This document shows, one piece after another, positions 24,369 through 33,593 of a stretch of DNA of 64,000 bases. Source of the DNA: Roseomonas sp. GTDB taxonomy: Bacteria; Pseudomonadota; Alphaproteobacteria; Acetobacterales; Acetobacteraceae. The notes beneath the pieces are model-generated. The model made no database searches and had not been told where the DNA came from. It was given only the letters and a program-made list of their open reading frames with translations. Position 1 is the stretch's first letter, and each line of letters opens with the position of its first letter. The position numbers and the translations under genes are program-made. The stretch is from NCBI GenBank assembly GCA_031180725.1, contig JAPSLO010000010.1, positions 62,001-126,000 of the forward strand. The letters are read 5' to 3'.

Positions 24369-24923
24369 TCAGTGCCGCTGCGCCAGCTCCGCCGCCGCAG
24401 CAGCACGTTCGGCGGCCGTCAGGTCCAGCAGGCGCGCCGCCAGGGCGTGATCCGCCAATTGCGCCAGGTCGCGCAGCGCCGCGGCATCCCGCGCGCCCTG
24501 CCGCTCGCCCTCCGCCAAGTCGGAAAGCAGCTGGGCCAGGGCGGAATCCGCCAGCGGCCCAGGCGGCATGCTGTCCGCCGCCGGCACCAAGGGCCGCCGC
24601 GGGGTCGGCCTTTCGCGCAGCCAGGCGAAGATCAGCTCCAGCCGGCGCAACTGCTCCTCGGCCTCGGCCAGCAAGCGGGTGATGACCGGGCGCTTGGCCT
24701 CCGCTGCCGGCCCCAGCACCTCTGCCATCCGCCGCAGGGCGGTGATGCGCAGGCTGGTTTCGGCATGCGCGTCGCGCAGCCCGGCCACCAGCCGGCGCTG
24801 CGGCGCCGCCACCTCGGTCGCGGCGCGGGCCAGGGCATCGTCACGGAAGGCAAAGTCTGGAACGGGCCGCGCCAGTGGCGCGGCGGACGGGAAAGGCAGA
24901 TCGTCAGGCATCTCGGTCTTCAT
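24369..24923 (-). CDS. Helical protein of unknown function
   Basis: Predicted 184 residues, rich in Ala, Arg, Leu and Glu, with long amphipathic helices (AEEQLRRLELIFAWLRERP; AERAAAAAELAQRH at the end) and no signal or membrane segment. Probably cytoplasmic and coiled-coil forming. ATG 24923 is chosen; upstream codons in frame read unlike a protein terminus. It lies 228 bases downstream of a histidine kinase gene on the same strand. No family recognised. Confidence 0.5.
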   Translation of the reverse strand: MKTEMPDDLPFPSAAPLARPVPDFAFRDDALARAATEVAAPQRRLVAGLRDAHAETSLRITALRRMAEVLGPAAEAKRPVITRLLAEAEEQLRRLELIFAWLRERPTPRRPLVPAADSMPPGPLADSALAQLLSDLAEGERQGARDAAALRDLAQLADHALAARLLDLTAAERAAAAAELAQRH

Positions 24924-25151
24924 GTGACAGAGGGGCGCGGGCGAAACAGGCCCGGCGCCAAGCCCAACGCAGCAGGGTGCGGCCGGACGCGGTGTCACCC
25001 CTGCACAGATCCGCGATAGATCTGACGGTAGCATTTCACCCTGGAGCACAATTCCAAATAGAAGCTGAACAGGTTCGGACGCCTTTGGGCAGCGGTCGGC
25101 GCCGGCCGGTCGCTCCTCCCCCGGCGCGCCCCGGAGAAGGGCGCGCCGGCA

Positions 25152-27218
25152 TCAGGCGCGCGCGCGCGACTCGCCCAGCACCAACGAGGCAGGCAGGCGC
25201 AGGACCAGATCGAGCCCCTCTTGCGGCCAGCGCGCCGAAAAGCTGCCCCCAAGCTGCCGCCCCACCGTGGCCGCCAGCAGCCGGGAGCCGAAGCCCGTCG
25301 CCTCCGGCGGCGCGGTCACCGCCGGGCCGCCGGCTTCGCGCCAGCAGAGGAGCAACCACTCCCCTTCCACCCGCCATTCCAGCATCACCAACCCCTCCCG
25401 CACCGAGAGGGCGCCGTATTTCGCCGCATTGGTCGCCAGCTCATGCACCGCCATCGCCAAGGGCTGCACGGCGCGAGCGGCGATCTCCAGCCGCGGCCCG
25501 CGTAGTTCCACCCGCGGTCCACCGGGGGTGGCGAAAAGGTCCAGCTCACTCTTCAGGAGGGCACACAGCTCCGCCCCGCGCCAGCCGGTGGCAGCCAGCA
25601 CGGCCATGGCCTGGGCCAGCGCGCCGATGCGGCCATCCACCACGTCAATGAATTCCTCCAGGCTTTGCGCCCGCGTCAGGCGCAGCGCGGCGCGGGCGGT
25701 CGCCAGCGCATTCTTGGCGCGATGGTCCACCTCCCGCAGCAGCAGGTCGCGCCGTGCCTCGGCTTCCCGCTGTTCGGAGATGTCCTGCACCATCACCACC
25801 ACCCGTCCTCTTTCCCCCGGCAGGGGAGCAGAGGAGACACGCACCGGCACGCGCTGCCCATCAGGGCGGAGGAGTTCCTTCTCATAGGGCGCCCACCATC
25901 CGCGGCGATGCGCTTCCGCGATGGCGGCCTGATCGGCCCCGTGCCATTCGGACGGGGTCGCGGCCAACCAATCGAGCCGTCCTTCGGCATCGCGGCGGCG
26001 TCCCGTCATTTCCAGCAGGCGGTCATTGGCCAGGGCTATCGCATTGGCCTGCAGGTCGTACACCGCCATTCCCACCACGCGGCTTTCGAACACGCCGCGG
26101 AACCGGGCCTCGGCCTGGCGGCGGGCCTCGGCCTGGGCGCGCGCGGCCTCGGCAGCTGCACGCCGCTCCGCCTCGTGCTGCAACGCTTGGCGGGCAGCTT
26201 CCGCGGCGCGGAAGGTGCGGCGCGTCAGCCAGGCCAGCGCAGCCAGGGCCAACAGGGTGGGCAGGGCGATGGCCAGGCTCAGCAGCATGGTGCTGCGCCA
26301 TTCGGAGGCGATCTCCGACACCGGCCGCGCCACGGTGACGACCAGTGGCAGCCCTTCCACCTTGCGGAAGGCAATCAGCCGCGGGCCTTCACCACTCCCG
26401 GCCGAGCGTATCAGCGGCGCTCCCATATAGGTGCCGCGTAGCTGTCCCTGTTCCATCGCAAGCCGCAGCGGGCTGCTTTCCGACACATCCGGTAGCGGCG
26501 TGGTGAGGGGCGGCGTCCGGCTCAGCATGCGCCCGTCGGCGCGCACCAGCGTGATGGTGTCGCTGGAGCCCGCCGCGATCTCGGCGAAGGTGCTGGCGAC
26601 GGCGTCCGGCGGCACGGCCACGCTGATGGCGCCATTGAAGGTTTCCGGCGGCAGGCCATGGCTGCCGCCGCGACGCCGGCTGACGGAAAACACCGGGCGG
26701 CGATCCACCATGCTCGCCTCCACCGCGCCGACGAACAGCGCCGGCGCGCCCGGGGCTGCAAGGGTGCGGAACCATTCGCGGGAGGCGTATTCCGTGCCGG
26801 GCGGCACGGGGAAGGGGCGCGCCGCCACCAATACGCGGCCCTCCCGGTCCACCACCACGGCGCCGCGCAACAAGGGGAGCCGGCCGACCAGGGCCGCGAT
26901 GCGCTCCTGCAGTTCCGCTTCCCGCGCGCGGATCTCGGCATCCGGGAGGTCGCGGAGCATCTCGTTGATCAGCTCTGCCGCCAGGCGATGGCTTTCCAGG
27001 ATTCGGGAGGCCGAGGCCGCGCCGGCGTCGGCGCCGCGGATCAGCTCTCGTTCCGCCGCATCCCAAGTACTGCGCCAGGCGAGCCAACCCAGCGCCCCCG
27101 CGGCAGCCAGTGCCAGTACCAAGGCCAACAGCACTGGTATCCAGCGCAGCGCTGGCCTTGGCAGTCGGCTGACAAGCGCTTCCGTCCCCGGAAGCCTGGC
27201 AAATGGGTCGGCGTTCAT
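25152..27218 (-). CDS. Membrane sensor histidine kinase, PAS and HWE/HisKA_2 type
   Basis: A 688-residue sensor. TM1 is near 25-48 (WIPVLLALVLALAAAGALGWLA), a Cache-like periplasmic domain spans about 50-310 with FPVPPGTEYASREWFRTL, and TM2 is near 318-340. A short coiled coil follows, then a PAS domain (about 378-490). The kinase core starts LLLREVDHRAKNALA, where the His is the phosphoacceptor, followed by the AVHELATNAAKYGAL N-box and a G-box TGFGSRLL. The DHRxKN sequence is typical of alphaproteobacterial HWE kinases, which often act in light, stress or attachment signalling. No response regulator adjoins it. Confidence 0.85.
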   Translation of the reverse strand: MNADPFARLPGTEALVSRLPRPALRWIPVLLALVLALAAAGALGWLAWRSTWDAAERELIRGADAGAASASRILESHRLAAELINEMLRDLPDAEIRAREAELQERIAALVGRLPLLRGAVVVDREGRVLVAARPFPVPPGTEYASREWFRTLAAPGAPALFVGAVEASMVDRRPVFSVSRRRGGSHGLPPETFNGAISVAVPPDAVASTFAEIAAGSSDTITLVRADGRMLSRTPPLTTPLPDVSESSPLRLAMEQGQLRGTYMGAPLIRSAGSGEGPRLIAFRKVEGLPLVVTVARPVSEIASEWRSTMLLSLAIALPTLLALAALAWLTRRTFRAAEAARQALQHEAERRAAAEAARAQAEARRQAEARFRGVFESRVVGMAVYDLQANAIALANDRLLEMTGRRRDAEGRLDWLAATPSEWHGADQAAIAEAHRRGWWAPYEKELLRPDGQRVPVRVSSAPLPGERGRVVVMVQDISEQREAEARRDLLLREVDHRAKNALATARAALRLTRAQSLEEFIDVVDGRIGALAQAMAVLAATGWRGAELCALLKSELDLFATPGGPRVELRGPRLEIAARAVQPLAMAVHELATNAAKYGALSVREGLVMLEWRVEGEWLLLCWREAGGPAVTAPPEATGFGSRLLAATVGRQLGGSFSARWPQEGLDLVLRLPASLVLGESRARA

Positions 27219-27447
27219 CCAGGCGCCTGCACATGCGACGGAGGCTCAGGAACACACCGGCCCCCGGCTCGCCTTGCCCGCCCCCGGCCAATGGCGACGG
27301 ATCGCGACCCTACCAAAGCACGCGCCGCCGGAAGGTCACGGCTGCGTCATGGCTTGATGACCTGGCGTTGGTGTGGCTTGCGCGCCAAGGGGTTGTCGGG
27401 GCGCGTAGCTCCGCGGGACGAGCGCGGGGGCTCTGCTCCATCCTCTC

Positions 27448-28326
27448 TCAGGCCACCTGGTCCAACCCGGCGCGCAGACGCGCCTGCTGGTCCGCCGACA
27501 GCTCTGCGAGCAGGCCATGGCGCAGGGCGAAATCCAGCAGCACCAGGTTCACGTTGAACTTCACCTCGTCGGTCTCGGCGACGATCCGCAGCATCTCCGC
27601 CGCCGGAACCAGGTCGAATCGCTCCACCTCATCATCCTGGGGGCGGGGGGTGAAGCCCTCAGGCAGTTCCAGGTCATACAGGTGCAGCACGTCCCGCCGC
27701 AGCCCACCCTCCTCTGCCATCACATAGGAGACCCGGCCCACCGGCGTCGCCTGCGCCGCCAGGTCCGGCGGCAGGGAGGCCTCCTCCCCCGCCTCCTTCA
27801 CCAGGGTCTCGGCCGCGTCCAGGCCCGCCGGGATGCCGCCGGCGACCAGGTTGTCCAGCTTGCCCGGTGCCACGGCCTTGTCGCGGGCCCGCAGACCTAT
27901 CCAGAGATGCAGCCCGTCCGGCCGACGCAGGAAGCCGTTCACATGCACCCCCTGGGACATCACGCCGAAGGCCGGGAGCGCACCACGATCAAGCCGCGCT
28001 AGCACCGGGCTTTCCGGCGTGGCCCGCACATCGAAGGCCTCCCCCCGCAGGGTGAAATGGCCGCGGGCGGCCAGGGCCCCGGCCAGGCGTTCCAGCGCCG
28101 CGGTGCGCGCGCCCTCCCCGCGCGGCCGCACGGCGAGGGAGGCGCCCTCTCCGTCGAAATGGATCTCGCGGGGGAAGAAGGCCAGCGCCTGGGCCAGCTC
28201 CGTTCCCAGCCACCCCACCTGCTGGCCAGCGATGCGGAAGGGGATGAGGCGTGCGGGGGAGGCGATATTGTTGCACGCCTCGACATGGCGCCAGAGGCGG
28301 TCGAACAGGGGGGAGCGGGCGTTCAT
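27448..28326 (-). CDS. DUF4743 / NUDIX hydrolase (thiamine-pyrophosphokinase-related) protein
   Basis: A 292-residue two-part protein. An N-terminal DUF4743 domain (about 1-120, starting LFDRLWRHVEACNN with IPFRIAGQQVGWL) is followed by a NUDIX domain. The NUDIX box reads GGIPAGLDAAETLVKEAGEE, with Lys for the usual Arg and Ser for the last Gly; these changes are normal for this eukaryote-like subfamily, as in the yeast and plant proteins fused or related to TPK. Likely a housecleaning diphosphatase. ATG 28326 is preferred to upstream codons because DUF4743 begins there. Confidence 0.8.
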   Translation of the reverse strand: MNARSPLFDRLWRHVEACNNIASPARLIPFRIAGQQVGWLGTELAQALAFFPREIHFDGEGASLAVRPRGEGARTAALERLAGALAARGHFTLRGEAFDVRATPESPVLARLDRGALPAFGVMSQGVHVNGFLRRPDGLHLWIGLRARDKAVAPGKLDNLVAGGIPAGLDAAETLVKEAGEEASLPPDLAAQATPVGRVSYVMAEEGGLRRDVLHLYDLELPEGFTPRPQDDEVERFDLVPAAEMLRIVAETDEVKFNVNLVLLDFALRHGLLAELSADQQARLRAGLDQVA

Positions 28327-28435
28327 GGCCCCATTAACGCCCTGGCTGCATGGCGGGGAAGCGTCCCCCAAGCCTTCCCGATCGGCCGGGGAGGCGCCAC
28401 ATCTTCCCCCAAGACGCCTCCTCCGGAGCATTGCC

Positions 28436-30289
28436 TTGCCTCGTGCCTCCTCCGAGCGCAGTCCGCTGCGCACGCTGACGACCCTTGCCCCCTATCTCTG
28501 GCCGCCGGGCCAGACAGGGCTGCGCGCCCGGGTGGTTGCCAGCCTGCTGTTGCTGGTGGCGGCGAAGGGCATGAATGTCCTGGTGCCGATCGCCTTCGGC
28601 CGGGCGGTGGACGCGCTGACGCCGAAGGACGCCATGGCGATCGCCGCCGTGCCGGTGGCGGTGGTGCTGTCCTACGGCCTGGCGCGGCTGCTGAGCTCCG
28701 CGCTGAACGAGGTAAGGGACGCCATCTTCGCCCGGGTGCAGGGCCACGCCATGCGGCGCATCGCGCTGACGGTGTTCGAGCACCTGCACCGGCTTTCGCT
28801 GCGCTTCCACCTGGACCGGCAGACCGGCGGCCTCTCCCGCGTGATCGAGCGTGGCACGCGGGGCATGACCTTCGTGCTGGATTTCCTGCTGTTCAACATC
28901 ATCCCCACCCTGTTCGAGATCCTGCTGGTGGCGGCGATCCTGTGGGGGCTGTTCGACATCAGCTTCACGCTGGTGATTCTGGCCGCGGTCGGGCTCTACA
29001 TCGCCTTCACCCTGCTGTTCACCGAATGGCGGATGCGCTTCCGCCGGCAGATGAACGAGACCGACCAGGATGCCAACACCAAGGCGGTGGACAGCCTGCT
29101 GAACTTCGAGACGGTGAAGTATTTCGGCAACGAGGCGCATGAGGCGCGCCGCTACGATGCCAGCTATGCCCGTTACGAGAAGGCCTATGTGCGGTCGGAG
29201 GTCTCGCTGAACGCGCTGAACTTCGGCCAGCAGGCGATCATCGCGCTGGGGCTGATGGCGGTGATGCTGATGGCCGCCCATGGCGTGACGTCCGGCACCA
29301 TGACCGTCGGCGATTTCGTGCTGGTGAACACCTACATGATCCAGATGTTCCAGCCGCTGAACTTCCTGGGCTTCGCCTACCGGGAGATCAAGCAGGGGCT
29401 GGTGGACATGGAGGAGATGTTCCGCCTGCTGGAGGAGCCGCGCGAGGTGGCCGACCGCCCCGGCGCGCCCGCCCTGCGCCCGGGCCCGGGCGAGGTGCGC
29501 TTCGAGGAGGTGCAGTTCGGCTACCGTCCCGACCGCACCATCCTGAAGGGCGTGAGCTTCACCGTGCCGCCGGGCCGGACGCTGGCCATCGTCGGGCCGA
29601 CCGGCGCGGGGAAGTCCACCATCTCCCGCCTGTTGTTCCGCTTCTACGACGTGACCTCGGGCGCGGTGCGGGTGGATGGGCAGGATGTGCGCGAGGTGAC
29701 GCAGGACAGCCTGCGCCATGCCATCGGCGTGGTGCCGCAGGACACCGTGCTGTTCAACGACACCATCCGCTACAACATCGCCTATGGCCGCCCCGACGCG
29801 ACCCAGGCTGAGATCGAGCAGGCGGCCCGGCTGGCGCAGGTACATGACTTCGTGATGCGCCTGCCGGATGGCTACGACACGCGCGTGGGCGAGCGCGGGC
29901 TGAAGCTTTCGGGCGGCGAGAAGCAACGCGTGGCGATCGCGCGCACGCTGCTGAAGGATCCGCGCATCCTGATCCTGGACGAGGCGACCAGCGCGCTGGA
30001 CACCCGCACCGAGCAGGAGATCCAGGCCGCGCTGCGCGACGCCGCGCGCGGCCGCACCACGCTGGTGATCGCCCATCGGCTCTCCACCGTGGTGGATGCG
30101 GATGAGATCATCGTGCTGCAGGAGGGCCGCATCGCGGAGCGCGGGAATCACGCGCAACTGATCGCACTGGACGGCCTCTATGCCGAGATGTGGCGCCGGC
30201 AGTCCGAGGCGGTGGAAGCGGCCGAGGCTGCTGCCGCCGCCCAGGCCGCAGCAGAGGCCACCGAGCAGCGGGCCAAGGCGCCGGCCTGA
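28436..30289 (+). CDS. Atm1/HMT1-type ABC exporter (fused permease-ATPase)
   Basis: A 617-residue half-transporter. The membrane domain (about 30-320) includes the family loop NFETVKYFGNEAHEARRYD and FGQQAIIALGLMAVML. The nucleotide-binding domain has Walker A GPTGAGKST, the Q-loop VVPQDTVLFN, the signature LSGGEKQRVAIARTLLK, Walker B ILILDEATSALD and the switch AHRLST. Homologues of this class export glutathione-based or Fe-S-precursor compounds. No ATG precedes the first span; TTG 28436 with GGAG eight bases upstream is the best start. It converges with a ModA-like gene 4 bases away. The Ala-rich tail (residues 590-617) is low complexity. Confidence 0.88.
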   Translation: MPRASSERSPLRTLTTLAPYLWPPGQTGLRARVVASLLLLVAAKGMNVLVPIAFGRAVDALTPKDAMAIAAVPVAVVLSYGLARLLSSALNEVRDAIFARVQGHAMRRIALTVFEHLHRLSLRFHLDRQTGGLSRVIERGTRGMTFVLDFLLFNIIPTLFEILLVAAILWGLFDISFTLVILAAVGLYIAFTLLFTEWRMRFRRQMNETDQDANTKAVDSLLNFETVKYFGNEAHEARRYDASYARYEKAYVRSEVSLNALNFGQQAIIALGLMAVMLMAAHGVTSGTMTVGDFVLVNTYMIQMFQPLNFLGFAYREIKQGLVDMEEMFRLLEEPREVADRPGAPALRPGPGEVRFEEVQFGYRPDRTILKGVSFTVPPGRTLAIVGPTGAGKSTISRLLFRFYDVTSGAVRVDGQDVREVTQDSLRHAIGVVPQDTVLFNDTIRYNIAYGRPDATQAEIEQAARLAQVHDFVMRLPDGYDTRVGERGLKLSGGEKQRVAIARTLLKDPRILILDEATSALDTRTEQEIQAALRDAARGRTTLVIAHRLSTVVDADEIIVLQEGRIAERGNHAQLIALDGLYAEMWRRQSEAVEAAEAAAAAQAAAEATEQRAKAPA

Positions 30290-30293
30290 CCAC

Positions 30294-31085
30294 TCAGCCC
30301 CGGCGGATCGGATCGAGGCCCGTCGCCTTCACATCCTCCGCCGCTTCGGGCGAGGCCAGGAAGGCGATAAGCTGCCGCGCCGCTTCCGGCTGCCGCGCCT
30401 TGGTCGCGATGACCGCCGCGGCGACGGAGACGCGCTGCAGTTCCTCCGGGATGCGGATGATCTCGATGCCGGGGATGGGCAGCAGCTCCGACACCTGCTG
30501 CAGTCCCATCTGGGCATCGCCGCGCGCCACCACGGCGCCAATGCGATCGGGGAACCAGCGGCGGGACTTCGGCAGCACCTGATCCGCAATGCCGAGCCGC
30601 TGCACCAGCTCCCGCTCGTAGTAGAGGCCGGAGCCGCTGGGGGAATAGGCGATGCTCTCGGCCGCCAGCAGGGCGGAGCGCATGGCCTCCGGCGTGGACA
30701 TGTCGGGCTTCGGCGTGCCGCTGCGCACGGCGAAGGCGACGCGCGTCTCGGCCAGCGGCGTCATGGTGGCCATGTTCACATGGCCGGCCTGGCCGAGGGC
30801 CTGCAGCCCGTCCTCCAGCGCCATCACCACATCCGCCGGCTCGCCGCGGCCGAGACGCTCGGGCAGCGAGGTGGGATGCGGGCCGAAGGAGGCACCGAAG
30901 GCGCTGACCAGCTTGTGGCCGGTGCGGCGTTCGAATTGCGGCGCGAGGCGCTGATAGGCAGCGGTGAAGCTGCCCGAGGACAGCACATGGATTTCCACGC
31001 CTTGCGCCCTGGCGCGGGAGATGAGGGCGGGCGCGGCCAGCACGGCCGGGGCCGCCAGCAGGGCGCGGCGATGCAGGATGGTCAT
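30294..31085 (-). CDS. ModA-like periplasmic substrate-binding protein
   Basis: A 263-residue type II binding protein with a signal peptide (RRALLAAPAVLAAPALISRARAQ). It resembles molybdate-binding ModA relatives in VLSSGSFTAAYQRLAPQFERRTGHKL, GEPADVVMALEDGLQAL, ESIAYSPSGSGLYYE and the GDAQMGLQQVSELLPIPGIE segment. Oxyanion specificity is inferred. The ABC permease and ATPase of such systems are absent here. GGAGG precedes ATG. Confidence 0.75.
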   Translation of the reverse strand: MTILHRRALLAAPAVLAAPALISRARAQGVEIHVLSSGSFTAAYQRLAPQFERRTGHKLVSAFGASFGPHPTSLPERLGRGEPADVVMALEDGLQALGQAGHVNMATMTPLAETRVAFAVRSGTPKPDMSTPEAMRSALLAAESIAYSPSGSGLYYERELVQRLGIADQVLPKSRRWFPDRIGAVVARGDAQMGLQQVSELLPIPGIEIIRIPEELQRVSVAAAVIATKARQPEAARQLIAFLASPEAAEDVKATGLDPIRRG

Positions 31086-31183
31086 GGGTTTCCTCCGGCG
31101 GGTTGGGCGGAACCTAGGCGCCGCAAGGCAGGCTGTCCTATCGCTTCTTGCTGCGCGACCTATCCGCGCCGGGCATAGGAAAG

Positions 31184-32041
31184 TCAGTCCGGCCAGCCGG
31201 CCAGCGCACGGGCCTCGGCCGGGCTGGTGCCGGCGGCGCGGAGTTCGCGCAGGGTGGCGGCGCGGTCGCGCTTGGCCAGGCGACGGCCGGCGGCATCGGT
31301 CAGCAGCCGGTGGTGGGCATAGGCGGGCTCCGGCCAGCCCATCAGCGCCTGCAACAGCCGGTGCAGGTCGGTGGCGGGCTTCAGGTCCTCGCCGCGCGTC
31401 ACCAGCGTGACGCTCTGCACGGCGTCATCATGCGTGACGCAGAGATGATAGCTGGCCGGCGCGTCCTTCCGCGCCAGCACCGCATCGCCGAACCGGGCGG
31501 GGTCGCAGCACAGCCGGCCCTGCCCGTCTTCGTGGAAGCTCAACGCCCCGGGCACGGCGCGCAGGGCGGCGGCCATGTCCAGCCGCCAGGCATGGGGGAT
31601 GCCGGCGGCGATCCGGGCCTCGCGCTCCGCCGCGGAGAGCCGGCGGCAGATGCCGGGATAGAGCGGACCGTCCGGGCCGTGCGGGGCGGCGACGCTGCCG
31701 GCGATCTCCCGGGCAATGTCGGCGCGGGTGCAGAAGCAGGGATAGAGCAGCCCGCGCGCACGCAGCGATTGCAGCGCCGCACCGTATTCGGACAAATGCG
31801 CCGACTGCACGCGGACGGGGCCATCCCAGTCCAGGCCCAGCCAGGCCAAGTCTTCCAAGATGGCATCGGCGAAGTCGGGGCGGCAGCGGCCGGGGTCGAT
31901 ATCCTCCAGCCGCAGCAGGAAGCGTCCGCCGGCCTGGCGCGCCCGGCGCCAGCCGAAGAGGGCGGAATGCGCATGGCCCAGATGCAGGAATCCGGTGGGA
32001 CTGGGCGCGAAACGGGTGACGGGCGGCGCGGATCCGGCCAT
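31184..32041 (-). CDS. gluQ: Glutamyl-Q tRNA(Asp) synthetase
   Basis: A 285-residue, anticodon-domain-free paralogue of GluRS that attaches glutamate to queuosine in tRNA(Asp). It opens VTRFAPSPTGFLHLGHAHSAL (HLGH is the HIGH motif). A zinc-binding group begins LYPCFCTR and ends YPGICRR, and the KMSKS-equivalent loop reads RRLAKRDRA. Two in-frame ATGs exist, 32059 and 32041; the latter is chosen as it leaves the normal short lead before the Rossmann strand. Neither has a strong ribosome site. Confidence 0.88.
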   Translation of the reverse strand: MAGSAPPVTRFAPSPTGFLHLGHAHSALFGWRRARQAGGRFLLRLEDIDPGRCRPDFADAILEDLAWLGLDWDGPVRVQSAHLSEYGAALQSLRARGLLYPCFCTRADIAREIAGSVAAPHGPDGPLYPGICRRLSAAEREARIAAGIPHAWRLDMAAALRAVPGALSFHEDGQGRLCCDPARFGDAVLARKDAPASYHLCVTHDDAVQSVTLVTRGEDLKPATDLHRLLQALMGWPEPAYAHHRLLTDAAGRRLAKRDRAATLRELRAAGTSPAEARALAGWPD

Positions 32042-32080
32042 GTCTTTGGGTGACCACATGCAGGAACGGGGAGCAAGGGG

Positions 32081-32746
32081 ATGGCGACTGGCTTTGACGG
32101 CCCGCGCTGGGGCCCGGCGGCCGGGGGCGCGCCGCGCAAGCTGGTGGTGCTGCTGCACGGGCTGGGCGCCGACGGCTTCGACCTGATCGACCTGGCGCCC
32201 GACTGGGGCAAGGCCGTGCCAGAGGCACTTTTCATCGCGCCGCATGCGCCGGAGCCCTGCGACCTGGCGCCCTATGGCCGGCAATGGTTCAGCGTGGGCG
32301 ACCGCACCCCGGCCCGGATGGAAGCCGGCGTGCGGGCAGCCGTGCAGGGCCTGGCCACAGGCCTGACGGCCGACCTGGCTGCGCTGGGCCTGGCCCCTTC
32401 CGACATGGCGCTGATGGGCTTCAGCCAGGGGGCGATGATGGCGCTGTTCACCGGGCTGCGCCTTGAAACCCCGCCGGCGGCGATCCTGGCCTATTCGGGC
32501 CGGCTGCTGGGGCCCGAATTGCTCGCCGCCGAGATTCGTGGCCGCCCGCCCGTGCTGCTGGTGCATGGCGAGGCGGACGAGGTGGTGCCCGTCGAGGGAA
32601 GCCGGGCGGCGGAAGTCGCGCTGCGCGCGCTCGGCGTGCCGGTGCAGGCGGAATATCGTCCCGGGCTCGGTCATGGCCTGGACGAGACGGGCATCATGTA
32701 CGGCGCAATGACCCTGCAGCGGACCCTGGCCGGCGATTCGGCCTAA
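32081..32746 (+). CDS. Phospholipase/carboxylesterase family alpha/beta hydrolase
   Basis: A 221-residue cytoplasmic hydrolase of the carboxylesterase II type. It has LVVLLHGLGADGFDL, the nucleophile Ser in MGFSQGAMMA, the Asp in VHGEADEVVPV and the His in GLGHGLDE. Members cleave short acyl esters or lysophospholipids. It diverges from gluQ with about 40 bases between starts. Confidence 0.87.
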   Translation: MATGFDGPRWGPAAGGAPRKLVVLLHGLGADGFDLIDLAPDWGKAVPEALFIAPHAPEPCDLAPYGRQWFSVGDRTPARMEAGVRAAVQGLATGLTADLAALGLAPSDMALMGFSQGAMMALFTGLRLETPPAAILAYSGRLLGPELLAAEIRGRPPVLLVHGEADEVVPVEGSRAAEVALRALGVPVQAEYRPGLGHGLDETGIMYGAMTLQRTLAGDSA

Positions 32747-32956
32747 GCCCAGGCCGTAGGCCGCTTCTCTTGGTTCCGGGCGCGCAGCATGACAGCGGGG
32801 TGAAATACAGCCCCCGCCGCTGCATGGGTGTGTTGCACAGCAGCCCTGTGGCTGGCATGAAGGCAGCGGTAACGCGGCGATGCCACAGTATCTGGGGCCA
32901 GCCTGACGTTCTGGGCACCAGTAGTTGGTCGTCGCCCCTCGGGAGAGGAGTGCTGC

Positions 32957-33532
32957 GTGCCCGATGGCGGTGTATTCGTCGGAGACCGGTCCTACCCCGC
33001 GCTCGTGCTGAACGCGGATTTCCGGCCGCTTTCCTACTTCCCACTCTCCATCTGGAGCTGGCAGGACGCGGTGAAGGCGGTGTTCCTGGACCGGGTCTGC
33101 GTGCTGTCGGAATACGAGGCGACCGTCCACTCCCCCTCGCTGCGGATGAAACTGCCCAGCGTGATCGCGCTGAAGGAATACATCCCCGCGGCGCGCCGCC
33201 CAGCCTTCACACGCTTCAACGTCTTCCTGCGCGACAGCTTCGCCTGCCAGTACTGCGGCCAAGCGATGCCGACGCAAGACCTGACCTTCGACCACGTCAT
33301 TCCCCGGAGCCGCGGCGGCCGGACCACCTGGGACAACGTCGTCACCGCCTGCGGGCCCTGCAACCTGCGCAAGGGCAACCGCCTGCCGCGGGAATGCAAC
33401 ATGCTGCCCCGCCTGCCGCCGCGCCAGCCGACAAGCTGGGAATTGCAGGAGAACGGGCGCTCCTTCCCGCCCAACTACCTGCATGAGAGCTGGCGCGACT
33501 ATCTCTACTGGGATTCCGAGCTGGAAAGCTGA
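32957..33532 (+). CDS. HNH endonuclease family protein
   Basis: A 191-residue protein. The nuclease core has CQYCG, then LTFDHVIPRSRGG (HNH first His), TTWDNVVTACGPCN and RKGN, with two Cys pairs binding a structural zinc. The N-terminal part (LVLNADFRPLSYFPLSIWSWQDAVKAVF) is typical of a very widespread chromosomal HNH group, not a homing nuclease. The start is GTG 32957 after GGGAGAGGAG. The 210-base gap before it contains a TGGCAT...ATGCCA pair at 32853-32885 but no gene. Confidence 0.88.
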   Translation: MPDGGVFVGDRSYPALVLNADFRPLSYFPLSIWSWQDAVKAVFLDRVCVLSEYEATVHSPSLRMKLPSVIALKEYIPAARRPAFTRFNVFLRDSFACQYCGQAMPTQDLTFDHVIPRSRGGRTTWDNVVTACGPCNLRKGNRLPRECNMLPRLPPRQPTSWELQENGRSFPPNYLHESWRDYLYWDSELES

Positions 33533-33593
33533 GCCCGCGCCCGTTTCGGACATATGCCCTGCCCGTGAACGGAGCGGGATCCGGATGGCGGAT

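Noticed and set aside
27448-28326. NUDIX box apparently degenerate (Lys for Arg, Ser for Gly)
   Set aside because: The DUF4743 subfamily normally carries these changes, so no inactivation is inferred.
32957-33532. HNH nuclease considered as a mobile or homing element
   Set aside because: No intron, intein or phage genes adjoin it and the N-terminal region matches a stable chromosomal HNH group.
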